Below, in pieces: positions 15,478-23,681 of a DNA stretch of 25,649 bases. The notes under the pieces were generated by a model, which was not told the DNA's origin, ran no database searches, and saw nothing but the letters and a program-made list of their open reading frames with translations. Numbering within the stretch: the stretch's first letter is position 1; each line of letters begins with the position of its first letter. The position numbers were made by a program, and so were the translations under genes. Source of the DNA: a virus; IMG/VR virus record IMGVR_UViG_3300021957_000267, positions 1-25,649 of that record. The stretch is one strand, 5' to 3'.

Positions 15478-15774
15478 CTATTCAGGAGTCACAGGTACAA
15501 AGTTACCTGTAATGGTTAAGCCTTCTTTGTCTGCTGCTAGTTTAATTGCATAGTCACTTAAACTTGTGTAAGTGCTATCGTCATAATTTGGACCAGCACC
15601 AATACGACCTTCTTTAGCTTCTTCCCAAGTTCCGGGATTTGTGCTTGATTCATTTACAAGTCTGCCACAAGTATACTTACCTGCCATAGTTCCACCTGCT
15701 TCTTCAGACTCTTTAATATAAATCATATTAACGGTTTTACCATTAATTGTTGTTTCTGTTACTGTCTTTGCCAT
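15478..15774 (-). CDS. Small unknown protein downstream of the adhesin paralogues
   Basis: The 98-residue product begins MAKTVTETTINGKTVNMIYI and appears beta-rich in the first half with a short helix later ('SLSDYAIKLAADKEG'). One Cys is present and no membrane segment. A good AGGAG ribosome site overlaps the end of the preceding adhesin-like gene region. It could be a minor tail protein or a chaperone of the adhesins in view of its place, but no family is recognised. Confidence 0.65.
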   Translation of the reverse strand: MAKTVTETTINGKTVNMIYIKESEEAGGTMAGKYTCGRLVNESSTNPGTWEEAKEGRIGAGPNYDDSTYTSLSDYAIKLAADKEGLTITGNFVPVTPE

Positions 15775-15783
15775 ATTTTTCTC

Positions 15784-16350
15784 CTATTCACTCCATGCTT
15801 GAGTTAAATCATAATTATAAGTTGGGTGGTCTGCACCTACTCCTATCATTGGTGTTTCTGCAGAACCTCCTAAGTAATACATTTCTAGATTGTTACTATT
15901 CCAATAGTCTCCACCAATTCTACATCTAATTTGTAAAGTATCTGCATCTTGAACAGTCAGTGTAGGGTAAGTTCCATCTCCTGAACCACCACCATTAAAA
16001 CTTGGGTGTCCTCTGTGAATGACTTCTCGTATTTTTGTAGCAGTTGCATGTATCCCACTACTAGCATTATCGTATCTTCTTTGGATAACCCACTCTTTCC
16101 AGTTATTACCCCAATAGTAAGTGCCCCAATTATGAGTAGCTATATAGTGAGTTGTAAATCTAGTATCAAAATTGCTTCTTACATCTGCTGTGCTACTAGG
16201 TACAGTTACCGTATCTTGAACATCTACAGGTAGATAAAAATCAAACTGCATAGCTCCACCATTAGAACCATCATGTCCACCATTACTAGCATATGTGTTT
16301 GTTTGAGCACATGCTATCATTATCCCACCATTTCCACCTATTAAAGCCAT
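15784..16350 (-). CDS. Tail adhesin-like paralogue 3
   Basis: The 188-residue product is the third of three related proteins encoded one after another downstream of the tail fibre. Shared traits are an N terminus 'MALIGGNGG', a central 'GTYYWG' motif (paralogues have GSYYYG and GTYYEG), a 'YPTLTVQDA' stretch, then 'YWNSNNLEMYYLGG' and a Gly-rich end containing 'MIGVG'. The proteins are beta-rich, Asn/Gly/Tyr-rich and lack signal peptides, as expected for virion surface proteins. Aromatic and Gly-rich loops suggest receptor or glycan binding, by analogy with small adhesins placed after long fibres. No clear ribosome site precedes this ATG, so it may be translated by coupling to the gene before it. 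Function is inferred from context. Confidence 0.75.
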   Translation of the reverse strand: MALIGGNGGIMIACAQTNTYASNGGHDGSNGGAMQFDFYLPVDVQDTVTVPSSTADVRSNFDTRFTTHYIATHNWGTYYWGNNWKEWVIQRRYDNASSGIHATATKIREVIHRGHPSFNGGGSGDGTYPTLTVQDADTLQIRCRIGGDYWNSNNLEMYYLGGSAETPMIGVGADHPTYNYDLTQAWSE

Positions 16351-16356
16351 ATTAAT

Positions 16357-16938
16357 TTACACCCAAAAAGTTTGATAATATCTATCGTCATAATCTGCAC
16401 CTCTACTACCAAGTCCTGAAGGTGCTCCTGAATTTCTACCAACAAAAGTAACATCAGTACCACCACCTAAATAATATACTTTAACTTCGTTTGCTGTAAA
16501 ATAATCTTTGTCTTGTCTGACTCTTAATTTACCTGTTGCATTATCTTGAACTGTTAAAGTAAAATCATTTGATGAATCAAAACTACTATAGTTATCTCCA
16601 ACTTGCTCACTTAACTGCATAATATATCCACTTGAACTAGCATTTGGATTTCTAAAATAAATATACTCTCTATATACTTGTCCGTAATAATAAGAACCTA
16701 CAGCATGTATTCCTAGTTTTATAGCACACCCAGAAGTTGAATTTGGGTGTGTGGCTGCATGTAAATACACAGGGTCTTGAGTGTAGTTAGTTCCACTTGT
16801 AGGTTTGGATGTTTGTAATGAATCAATATTAGTTATTATAGGAACTACAAAGTCCATTTGTTTTGCAACGTTATCAGTATTTTCTGCTGAACTAAAAGCT
16901 GCTATAATTGGTCCTTTAAATCCACCTATTAATGCCAT
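16357..16938 (-). CDS. Tail adhesin-like paralogue 2
   Basis: The 193-residue middle member of the trio starts 'MALIGGFKGPIIAAF' and contains 'GSYYYGQVYREY', 'FTLTVQDNATGKLRVR', 'YFTANEVKVYYLGG' and 'TFVGRNSG', each aligning with equivalents in its two neighbours while the sequence in between differs strongly. The 'TLTVQD' segment is shared with paralogue 3, and 'ATG' plus 'R' positions in the following strand with paralogue 1. A clear AGGAG ribosome site precedes the start. The pattern of conserved framework and divergent loops suggests duplication followed by diversification of a binding surface. Confidence 0.75.
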   Translation of the reverse strand: MALIGGFKGPIIAAFSSAENTDNVAKQMDFVVPIITNIDSLQTSKPTSGTNYTQDPVYLHAATHPNSTSGCAIKLGIHAVGSYYYGQVYREYIYFRNPNASSSGYIMQLSEQVGDNYSSFDSSNDFTLTVQDNATGKLRVRQDKDYFTANEVKVYYLGGGTDVTFVGRNSGAPSGLGSRGADYDDRYYQTFWV

Positions 16939-16947
16939 GCTATACTC

Positions 16948-17538
16948 CTATTTCCAATCATCGTCTTGTCCATATCTAGAATCATAAGTTAAGTTTCCAA
17001 TGTATGGAACTCCACCACCACCATTAATAATATGCATTTCAAAGTGGTTACTGTTCCAATAATCAGGTTCTCCACCACCACCAACATTTAATCTAAATTC
17101 TCCTGTTGCAGTATCGGAAGAAGTAATTGCAGGATATGTATCTCCTGTGTTCCAGCCCGAATGTACTCTTGTATGTACAGACCAGACTGTTGTAATTTTT
17201 ACTCTATTGGCTGGACTTGCTTCTCCGGTGTAATGACTTTGAATATTAAACAGTCTAGCAGTTTTACCTTCGTAGTAAGTACCGTACTCAGCAACTAAAA
17301 TTTGACATGCATTGGCTAAGTTACTTGAATTATAAATAGTATCATCAGCATCTTTACCTGATTGAGCTGCTGTTAGTGTAGCATTAGGCATTACTGAACT
17401 TGCATTAGAAAAACAAGGTATTTTAAAATTTACATAAATTTCTCCAGCACTATTTATAACAGTAACCTCACTTGCAGTCTGATTGGTTTGACCATAGCCT
17501 ACCATTTGCCCATTATTACCACCACCGTAAAGCGACAT
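16948..17538 (-). CDS. Tail adhesin-like paralogue 1
   Basis: The 196-residue first member of the trio begins one base after the tail fibre stop. Its ribosome site (AGAGGAAG) lies inside the fibre's last codons, so the two are translationally linked. It starts 'MSLYGGGNNGQMVGYGQTNQ' and shares 'GTYYEGK', 'TYPAITSSDTATGEFRL', 'YWNSNHFEMHIINGGGG' and 'YIGNLTYDSRYG' with the two genes that follow. The acidic, Asp/Tyr-rich C terminus resembles that of paralogue 2 ('DYDDRYYQ'). Position suggests a fibre-tip or fibre-associated receptor-binding protein. Confidence 0.75.
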   Translation of the reverse strand: MSLYGGGNNGQMVGYGQTNQTASEVTVINSAGEIYVNFKIPCFSNASSVMPNATLTAAQSGKDADDTIYNSSNLANACQILVAEYGTYYEGKTARLFNIQSHYTGEASPANRVKITTVWSVHTRVHSGWNTGDTYPAITSSDTATGEFRLNVGGGGEPDYWNSNHFEMHIINGGGGVPYIGNLTYDSRYGQDDDWK

Positions 17539-17539
17539 A

Positions 17540-20500
17540 TTAAACTTCCTCTAATTTAAACTTGTATTGTTTGCCTGTTTTTCTATTTATAATAAATAAA
17601 TCTTCAGAACCCTCTTGAATTGTCCAAGAGCCTTTAGTGTTGTCTACTTCGTTAGCATCGCCTTGTTCATTAGATAACTGTAAGTCATTGGTGTAAATGT
17701 TTCTCCAACGAGTTGCTGTAGCTCCTAAGTCATAAGTATTGTTTGCACCCGGAAGTAAGTGTCCGTTGTTATCCAGAACAAGTCTTTCTGTTCCAGCAGT
17801 ATCAAATCTAATTTTATCCTCATCACTGCTTTCTTCTACTTGAATTTTTGTATCTCCATCGGCATCGGCTGTAGACCCACCTCCAGCATCTTCCCAAGCT
17901 ACTCCACTTCCTGTTGAAGTAAGTACTTGTCCATCTGAACCTTGAGCACCATTAACTTTAAAGTTTTCACCGTCTATGGTTGTTGCATCAACTAGCCCTG
18001 CTACAGTTACTGTGTTAGCAGTTAAAGTTATTAAGTCTGTATCAGATGTATGACCAATGGTAGTACCATTAATAATTACATTATCAACTGTAAGAGTTGT
18101 AAGTGTACCAAGACTTGTAATGTTTGATTGAGCTGCACCTGTTACTGTTGCTGCAGTTCCTGATACATTACCTGTTACATTTGCTATAAGTGTACCGACT
18201 GCGTAGCCTGTTGCTCCTGTATTAACTGTAGTACTTGGTGCTGTTTGAGAATCTACAAATAATGCAAATGTATTATCAGTAGATGCATCAAAATACAAAC
18301 CAGCATATTTAGTTGTGCTAGATTCTACATATTTACCATAGAACCCAAAGTCTGTAGAGTTACCACTGTTATTTTGTGATAAAGCTTGGAAGTTAGAATT
18401 AGATAGTAACGAACCTGTTTGTGTTGTACTACCTGTAACTACTAAGTTTCCACTAACTGTTAAATCGTTAGCAATGGTCACATCATTAGATAGTTTATCA
18501 CCTGTAACTTGGTCGTTTGCAATATGAGCTGTATCAATACTACCGTCTGCTATTTGAGCAGAATCAATAGCATCGTCTGCTATCATAGAATTTACAATAA
18601 CATCACTACCAATTACAAAGTCTAGAGTATTATCACTATCATCATAGGTTACTGATATACCTGTTTCTGTATTAGAACCAACCATAGCACCAACTGTATC
18701 TGAAATAGTTTCAGCTAGAGTTGTACCATTAACTGTTATAGCATCTGCTTCTAACGTACCATCAATATCAACATCACCTGAAATATCTAAAGTTGCTGCT
18801 ACTAGTTGACCACCAATAGTTAAATTACCAGAACTAGGATTATAAGTAAATCCTGTATCAGTTTCTAAACCTTGTGTTCCTGTAGCTCCATCAACAAACA
18901 CAGGGAATATATTTTCATCTGTACTATTATTAGCTGTTATAGTTGATGCTGTAGCTATTGCTGCTGTACCTGTAATGTCACTTGAAGTTAATGCAAGTGT
19001 ACCTGTTGTTGTAGGTAAAGTTACAGTAACATTTCCACTATAAGCTGCGTGAGCTGCTGCTTCTATTCTAGTATAATGAGCATTAGATGATTCACAATAT
19101 AAATCAATTCTTGACTTAGAACCACCATTTTTAATTGCTATAGCACCTTGAGATATTGCTACTCCATTTGTAGAACCACCAGCAATACCTAATGTTCCTG
19201 CAACGTCTCCATTACCTGAAATATCTAATGTAGCAGCATCAAGTTCTCCAGAAATTGTAATGTTTCTACCACCAGTAATATCTTTATTAGAGTCTGTAAT
19301 AATAGCTTTACTAGCTATAACAGTTCCGTTAGTTATGCCATCTATAAGGTTTATATCTGCTGCACTTGCTGTTACACCATCTAATATGTTTAACTCAGCA
19401 GCAGTACTTGTAACACCATCAAGGATATTAAGTTCTGCAGCAGTAGATGTTACACCATCTAAAATATTTAGTTCTGCTGCAGTTGATGTAACTGCTGTAC
19501 TGTTAATAGATAAAGCATCTGTTTCTAGTGTTCCGTCTATATCTACATTTCCAGATATATCTAAACTAGGAGCAACAATTTCATGTGAAAATACAAAGTT
19601 ATCATTAGAAGCACTCCAAGCTATTGATGCATCGTTTGAAGCATCTACTGCATCTTGTATAGTAATACCAGCACCATCTGCTGAAGCTGATGTATCTCCT
19701 GAACCTTTGTTAAGTGTTATATTTTTGTCTTCAACATCTAACGTTGCTGTAGATAAAGTAGTTGTACTACCGTTTACTGTTAAGTTTCCTGTAACTGTAA
19801 CATTACCACCAACTGCTAAATTACTAGCCATGTCAACAGCACCATCAATATCTACAACATCAAGGTTTGTAGTTCCGTCTACATCAATATCACCACTTAC
19901 ATCTAAAGAACCTGCATCAAGTTCACCTGTAAGTGTAATGTTTCTAAAGCTTCCAATGTCTTTATTAGAATCTACTACAACTGCTTTAGAAGCTGCTACA
20001 GTTCCTGCAGTAACTCCATCAATTGTTTCTAATTCTGCTTCAGATATATCAGCACTACCAATAACAAAGCTTGTACCTGTAATAGCTGTACCTGTAATTG
20101 CAGCAGCACTAGAGCCACCAATTATAGCACCATCAACTGTACCACCATTAATGTCTGCAGTATCAGCTACAAGACTATCTATGTTAGCAGTACCATCAAT
20201 ATACAAGTTTCTCCATTGTTGTGAAGAACTTCCTAAGTCATAAGTATCATCATCATCAGGTATAATATTAGAATCAACATCAGCACCAAAGACTACGTTA
20301 TCAGTAGCTGCATCACCCATAGTGATTGTACCACCGTTAAAAGTTGTTGTACCTGTAACTGTAAGATTACCACCTATACCAACATTACCAGTAGTAGTAA
20401 TAGAATCTATGTATGCATCTTTAAAATATAAAGAACTGGTACCTATATCAATATCACTGTCTGTAACAGGTACAATAGCACCATCGGCTATGTATAACTG

Positions 20501-20758
20501 TTGTACAGGACTACTAGATACTTGTACATAAAACTCAATGTAGTTATTTGTTGTATCAATTAATACTTTGTTATTGGGAGCTGTTTCTCCTGCATCTCCA
20601 ATCAATCCTATAACTGGACCTTCAGCAGTAGTACCGTCATGTTTATGACCACCTGTATTGCTAAATGCACTTAAAAGTTGATTGTATTCATCATTGAATA
20701 GTGCAGCAGTTATCGTGTCTCCATCTACGAATGAACTCTGTCTTATGTAACCTGCCAT
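17540..20758 (-). CDS. Repetitive tail fibre protein
   Basis: The 1072-residue product begins 'MAGYIRQSSFVDGDTITAAL' followed by a 'GGHKHDG' motif (His38, His40), an arrangement frequent at the N termini of podovirus fibres. The body is beta-rich and Asp/Gly/Thr/Ser-rich, with repeated 'TLDISGDVDIDGT'-type units, four 13-residue 'TSTAAELNILDGV' units at 424-475 and a duplicated segment of about 38 residues (about 250-287 and 477-514). The strand motif 'TYDLGSSSQQWRNLYIDG' appears near 180 and again near the C terminus ('TYDLGATATRWRNIYTND'). It ends 'IINRKTGKQYKFKLEEV' without an intramolecular chaperone protease, so host binding may be carried by the downstream adhesin-like proteins. A strong GGAG ribosome site precedes the ATG. 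Confidence 0.85.
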   Translation of the reverse strand: MAGYIRQSSFVDGDTITAALFNDEYNQLLSAFSNTGGHKHDGTTAEGPVIGLIGDAGETAPNNKVLIDTTNNYIEFYVQVSSSPVQQLYIADGAIVPVTDSDIDIGTSSLYFKDAYIDSITTTGNVGIGGNLTVTGTTTFNGGTITMGDAATDNVVFGADVDSNIIPDDDDTYDLGSSSQQWRNLYIDGTANIDSLVADTADINGGTVDGAIIGGSSAAAITGTAITGTSFVIGSADISEAELETIDGVTAGTVAASKAVVVDSNKDIGSFRNITLTGELDAGSLDVSGDIDVDGTTNLDVVDIDGAVDMASNLAVGGNVTVTGNLTVNGSTTTLSTATLDVEDKNITLNKGSGDTSASADGAGITIQDAVDASNDASIAWSASNDNFVFSHEIVAPSLDISGNVDIDGTLETDALSINSTAVTSTAAELNILDGVTSTAAELNILDGVTSTAAELNILDGVTASAADINLIDGITNGTVIASKAIITDSNKDITGGRNITISGELDAATLDISGNGDVAGTLGIAGGSTNGVAISQGAIAIKNGGSKSRIDLYCESSNAHYTRIEAAAHAAYSGNVTVTLPTTTGTLALTSSDITGTAAIATASTITANNSTDENIFPVFVDGATGTQGLETDTGFTYNPSSGNLTIGGQLVAATLDISGDVDIDGTLEADAITVNGTTLAETISDTVGAMVGSNTETGISVTYDDSDNTLDFVIGSDVIVNSMIADDAIDSAQIADGSIDTAHIANDQVTGDKLSNDVTIANDLTVSGNLVVTGSTTQTGSLLSNSNFQALSQNNSGNSTDFGFYGKYVESSTTKYAGLYFDASTDNTFALFVDSQTAPSTTVNTGATGYAVGTLIANVTGNVSGTAATVTGAAQSNITSLGTLTTLTVDNVIINGTTIGHTSDTDLITLTANTVTVAGLVDATTIDGENFKVNGAQGSDGQVLTSTGSGVAWEDAGGGSTADADGDTKIQVEESSDEDKIRFDTAGTERLVLDNNGHLLPGANNTYDLGATATRWRNIYTNDLQLSNEQGDANEVDNTKGSWTIQEGSEDLFIINRKTGKQYKFKLEEV
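19334..19489 (-). repeat. Four tandem 39-bp units in the tail fibre gene
   Basis: Four back-to-back 39-base units encode three near-identical copies of TSTAAELNILDGV and a diverged fourth (ASAADINLIDGIT in register). The DNA copies differ at many third codon positions while the protein is constant, so the repeat is held by protein-level selection and not by recent duplication. Confidence 0.85.
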
Positions 20759-20762
20759 TTGT

Positions 20763-22367
20763 TTATCTCCTACCTGAAGGTATAAAATCTATATATAAAC
20801 CATTTATTATATACGGTGCTTTTGTATCGTCTGAAATTACTGTAAAGTTATTACTTGTTCCACTTCCTTGTAATGGTATTCTTATCATTGGGGCTGCTGT
20901 ACCTCCGAATACCGTTGCATTAAAAACAGCTTCTGCAAATATTGCAGGTGGATTAACTGTTCCAAAAGAAAAATCACTTGCTGGTTGTGGAATATCTTGA
21001 CTATTAAAATCATATTTAACTTGAAGTGCTGGAGTTACAATTCCTTCTGCTCTAACAGATACTCTAACATAGTGTAAAGTTTTTAAAGTTCCTAAGTCTC
21101 CGTAGTCATAGTCTGGTGTGGCATATCTAGCAAGTATGTTAGACCCATTAAAGTTGTTACCTGAATCGTGTACAAGCACATAGCCATCAGTATCACCGTG
21201 AAAATATTTTTCAACACCATTGTTATCAAATCCAGCTCCTATACTGGTTACTTCTATTCCTCTTGTTTCTGACCACTCAAACCCGTTTGGTCTAAGTGTT
21301 CCTATAATTCCTTGTTGTTGTGCGTTAATAACTGTAGTGTCAGTATAAAATAATCTATACTGAGACTTTTCTCTAATAACGGTACTTGAAATTACATACT
21401 TATCAATGTTTTCTGCTAACTGTGTAATAATAGGTTGTATAGCTTTACTAACTGTACCTAACTCAACGTCTCCAATCCTTGCAGTACCAGCAACCGTTCT
21501 TAGTCCATCGGGTGCTAAGAATATAAGGTCACCACCTATTTCTTGAATACTGTAGCCTGATAGACAACCAATGTTTTTTGCCACTGGAATTACTACTGGT
21601 GTACCGTTTATATCTTGTAGCTTAAATATACTGTTTCTACAAAATATAAAAAGTTCATTACGGAAACTTTTAATTCCTACTATCTGGTCTGATAAGGTTA
21701 TAGAACCTGACTTATTACCATCAAAAGTTGTAGGGTCTAATAGTGTGCTATAAAATACTGTACTAAGATTATCCTCAACACCTGCTACAACTAAATGTTT
21801 ATCGTGTATTTCAGAGTGTGTTGCAAACTTTGTACCTGTTACAGTTATCTCACCACTAAAGTATGTTCTACTATTAATGTTAGAACCTGTACCTTCCATT
21901 CTAAAATAATAAGGCTTGTTAGCTCCATCACAAATAATTAACAGTCCATAATCAAACGTAGCACCTTCAAACAATGAAAAGCTAATCTTGCCTTGTCCTG
22001 TCCTAGTTAGTGTACTACGACCTGTAAAGGCTGAGTAGTTATCTCCACTAGCATCTACAGAACTTCTACTAACATTTAACCAACTTGTACCATCTTGACT
22101 AAAAAATATTCCTGTCGATGCACAAGCTATAACACCATCTCCATAAGGTATAACCCCATGAATTGTATCTGTGCTTCCACTTACTTGTGCAGCACTACCA
22201 GCTCCTAATCTACTAAAACCACTAATACGTCTATAACCACCTTTAATAGAAACTTCAAAGTTTCTAAGTTCTGTAGCTACACCGGGAGTCTTAAGCAAAT
22301 CAATTTGGTTAGTTGCTTTGACTAAACCACCGGCACATGCAACTGTATAGGGTTGTGATGTTGCCAT
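20763..22367 (-). CDS. Tail nozzle / DNA stabilisation protein (T7 gp12- or P22 gp10-like)
   Basis: The 534-residue product begins with 'GGLVKATNQIDLLKTPGVATELRNFEVSIKGGYRRISG', broken here by its pieces 'DLLKTPGVATELRNFE' and 'KGGYRRISGF', a pattern seen in phage packaged-DNA stabilisation and tubular tail proteins, which fold as beta-propellers. Repeated beta-strand segments ('HGVIPYGDGVIACAS', 'IVGIKSFRNELFIFCR', 'LIFLAPDGLRTVAG') fit propeller blades. It follows the adaptor gene by three bases and precedes the fibre gene by four, the usual order for a short tail. It would form the distal nozzle that closes the DNA channel and carries fibres. The ribosome site is weak, suggesting coupling to the gene before. 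Assignment is by pattern and context. Confidence 0.8.
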   Translation of the reverse strand: MATSQPYTVACAGGLVKATNQIDLLKTPGVATELRNFEVSIKGGYRRISGFSRLGAGSAAQVSGSTDTIHGVIPYGDGVIACASTGIFFSQDGTSWLNVSRSSVDASGDNYSAFTGRSTLTRTGQGKISFSLFEGATFDYGLLIICDGANKPYYFRMEGTGSNINSRTYFSGEITVTGTKFATHSEIHDKHLVVAGVEDNLSTVFYSTLLDPTTFDGNKSGSITLSDQIVGIKSFRNELFIFCRNSIFKLQDINGTPVVIPVAKNIGCLSGYSIQEIGGDLIFLAPDGLRTVAGTARIGDVELGTVSKAIQPIITQLAENIDKYVISSTVIREKSQYRLFYTDTTVINAQQQGIIGTLRPNGFEWSETRGIEVTSIGAGFDNNGVEKYFHGDTDGYVLVHDSGNNFNGSNILARYATPDYDYGDLGTLKTLHYVRVSVRAEGIVTPALQVKYDFNSQDIPQPASDFSFGTVNPPAIFAEAVFNATVFGGTAAPMIRIPLQGSGTSNNFTVISDDTKAPYIINGLYIDFIPSGRR

Positions 22368-22370
22368 AAA

Positions 22371-23138
22371 TTAAAAGTATTTTCTATCGTCTGTCATAGT
22401 ACGAGGAGTAGGATTAATCAAATTAGATTTCATGCTCCTCAATGCTTTTTTGTAATCGTCCATAGCAAACGCTGCTTGTTGTGGAGATTCTTTAAACTGC
22501 CATACATAGTATCTGCTTTTAGCAGTTATGACATTCGTGTATTGTTCTGGGAATACAACTGTATCTCCATGAGCTGAAAGCTTTGTAGGCTTTTCAAACG
22601 CATAGAAGTGCACGTTGTAAACTTTATCAGGGATTGGGCTTAAGCCAAACTTCCTGCCATCTGGTGATTTAATAACTCTGCAAGGCTCACCATAAGCCTG
22701 TGAATCTGCATCGTCTATGTTTTCGTTGTCTCTGTAATATCTTTTCCAATCAGCTAAGTTTAAAAACTGTAGTCCTCTTGAGACAAAAGGAGCTGATTCA
22801 CCACTCACGTTAATGGTGGTTAAATAAAAATCATCCCAGTCTATCGAAGCGTAATCGTCTTGAACGCTTGAGCTACTAGCTTTTAACTCGTACCATCTAG
22901 TACCAGCCACTGTAGCCACTGTCACGTTTCCATAGAATGGGTCAGTTCCACCACTTTCACCTACTGCAAAAAATGGTAACTGTGGTTCTTCATTTGCTAT
23001 ATCGAATATAGACTTGTTGATGGCATCCTTAGTAAACTGCTGAAGTCCTACAGCACTTGAAAAGTTTGCAGACGTAAGAGGTATCTCATTGAGTTCTCTT
23101 AGTACTTCGTTAGTTAAATCTAAATATGTTGTTGCCAT
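22371..23138 (-). CDS. Head-to-tail adaptor protein (T7 gp11- or P22 gp4-like)
   Basis: The 255-residue product starts 'MATTYLDLTNEVLRELNEIP', then alternates helices and strands, with an aromatic-rich stretch around 95-130 ('SIDWDDFYLTTINV', 'FLNLADWKRYYRDN'), and a C-terminal helical part ('NVITAKSRYYVWQFKE', 'FAMDDYKKALRSMKS'). These are typical for tail adaptors that dock under the portal ring: an N-terminal helical bundle, a beta domain with 'KFGLSPIP' and a long C-terminal helix. It stands immediately before the nozzle-like gene. Its ATG overlaps the TAA of the 48-residue gene upstream (TAATG), so translation is likely coupled. Confidence 0.8.
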   Translation of the reverse strand: MATTYLDLTNEVLRELNEIPLTSANFSSAVGLQQFTKDAINKSIFDIANEEPQLPFFAVGESGGTDPFYGNVTVATVAGTRWYELKASSSSVQDDYASIDWDDFYLTTINVSGESAPFVSRGLQFLNLADWKRYYRDNENIDDADSQAYGEPCRVIKSPDGRKFGLSPIPDKVYNVHFYAFEKPTKLSAHGDTVVFPEQYTNVITAKSRYYVWQFKESPQQAAFAMDDYKKALRSMKSNLINPTPRTMTDDRKYF

Positions 23139-23284
23139 TATTTTTTATGAACCTTTTGAATTGGAAAGTTTGCTTCTAAAGTAGCACCTTTATGCTTGAC
23201 AAACTTGCCAGTGTGTTTCATTAATTTATAACTACCATTTTTCTGTTTCATCCAATGGTGTCCTTTTGGAGCTTTAACTTTCAT
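23138..23284 (-). CDS. Tiny basic protein, 48 residues
   Basis: The frame from ATG at 23284 to TAA at 23138 encodes a 48-residue protein starting MKVKAPKGHHWMKQKNGSYK. It is rich in Lys and His with no acidic residues except one Glu near 'ATLEANFP', and ends 'QKVHKK'. The high positive charge could allow contact with DNA or with acidic virion surfaces. Its TAA shares one base with the ATG of the adaptor gene, so it lies in the same transcript and is probably translated. I have a memory of similar 'KAPKGxHWMK' proteins beside adaptor genes in marine phages. Function unknown. Confidence 0.7.
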   Translation of the reverse strand: MKVKAPKGHHWMKQKNGSYKLMKHTGKFVKHKGATLEANFPIQKVHKK

Positions 23285-23287
23285 GTT

Positions 23288-23443
23288 TTAAAGTTCTTTT
23301 GCTTTTGGCATTTCACCATTGCTATAATGAGGTTGTCCACCTTTGTTATACATTGAACGACCCATATTAGCTTTTACTCGTTCAGGTTTTTTAGAACCGT
23401 AAGAACGTTGTTCTCTTTTAGGCATCATTTTATCTTTGTACAT
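23288..23443 (-). CDS. Tiny basic protein, 51 residues
   Basis: The frame from ATG at 23443 to TAA at 23288 encodes 51 residues beginning MYKDKMMPKREQRSYGSKKP and ending 'SNGEMPKAKEL'. It is Lys/Arg/Met-rich and probably disordered. It is fully enclosed in a chain: its ATG overlaps the stop of the 54-residue gene (TAATG), and the 48-residue gene starts three bases after its own stop. A GGAG ribosome site lies 9-12 bases before the start. No family is recognised; virion-associated or DNA-binding roles are possible from charge and context. Confidence 0.65.
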   Translation of the reverse strand: MYKDKMMPKREQRSYGSKKPERVKANMGRSMYNKGGQPHYSNGEMPKAKEL

Positions 23444-23607
23444 TATTTTTTTTCTCCAATTTTTTTAATTTTATCTTGTTGATAATTTACTGTTAAACTT
23501 TCGTTATAACCTGCCATGTCTTTACACATCTCTTCTTTTTCTTCGATAGAGTTATAATCAGATATGTTGCCACTTGGTTTTGGATTTCCTGTTAATCTTT
23601 CTTCCAT
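23443..23607 (-). CDS. Small acidic/basic protein, 54 residues
   Basis: The frame from ATG at 23607 to TAA at 23443 encodes 54 residues, MEERLTGNPKPSGNISDYNS at the start, with 'EEKEEMCKDMAGY' in the middle and a Lys-rich end ('DKIKKIGEKK'). A clear AAGGA ribosome site lies 6 bases before the ATG and directly abuts the hairpin upstream. It is the first gene of the tightly coupled small-gene cluster leading into the adaptor gene. No family is recognised and there is no membrane segment. Confidence 0.7.
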   Translation of the reverse strand: MEERLTGNPKPSGNISDYNSIEEKEEMCKDMAGYNESLTVNYQQDKIKKIGEKK

Positions 23608-23619
23608 TTTTATTCCTTT

Positions 23620-23647
23620 AAAAGTGGAGGAGTCCGGAAACTCCCCC
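23620..23647 (-). terminator. Hairpin attenuator or weak intrinsic terminator after the decoration gene
   Basis: On the minus strand GGGGGAGT and ACTCCTCC can pair over 8 positions (one G-U) around a 6-base loop, followed by AC and only four T. The U tract is short, so termination may be partial. The stem is nearly the same as that of the hairpin after the capsid gene. The ribosome site of the next gene follows directly. Confidence 0.65.
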
Positions 23648-23681
23648 GTTAGACTGTTTCGTCAATACCGTGACTGTATTA

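Noticed and set aside
15784-17538. Diversity-generating retroelement acting on the adhesin-like genes
   Set aside because: No reverse transcriptase gene or template repeat is seen in the window, and the paralogues differ across their whole length and not at clustered adenine positions.
19334-19489. CRISPR-like array
   Set aside because: Units are contiguous without spacers, sit in a long coding frame and vary mostly at third codon positions.
19260-20243. A 327-codon open frame on the plus strand opposite the tail fibre
   Set aside because: It mirrors the Ser/Thr/Asp-rich repeats of the fibre gene, has no ribosome site or operon context, and its composition (Ser/Val/Pro/Ile repeats) is a by-product of antisense codons.
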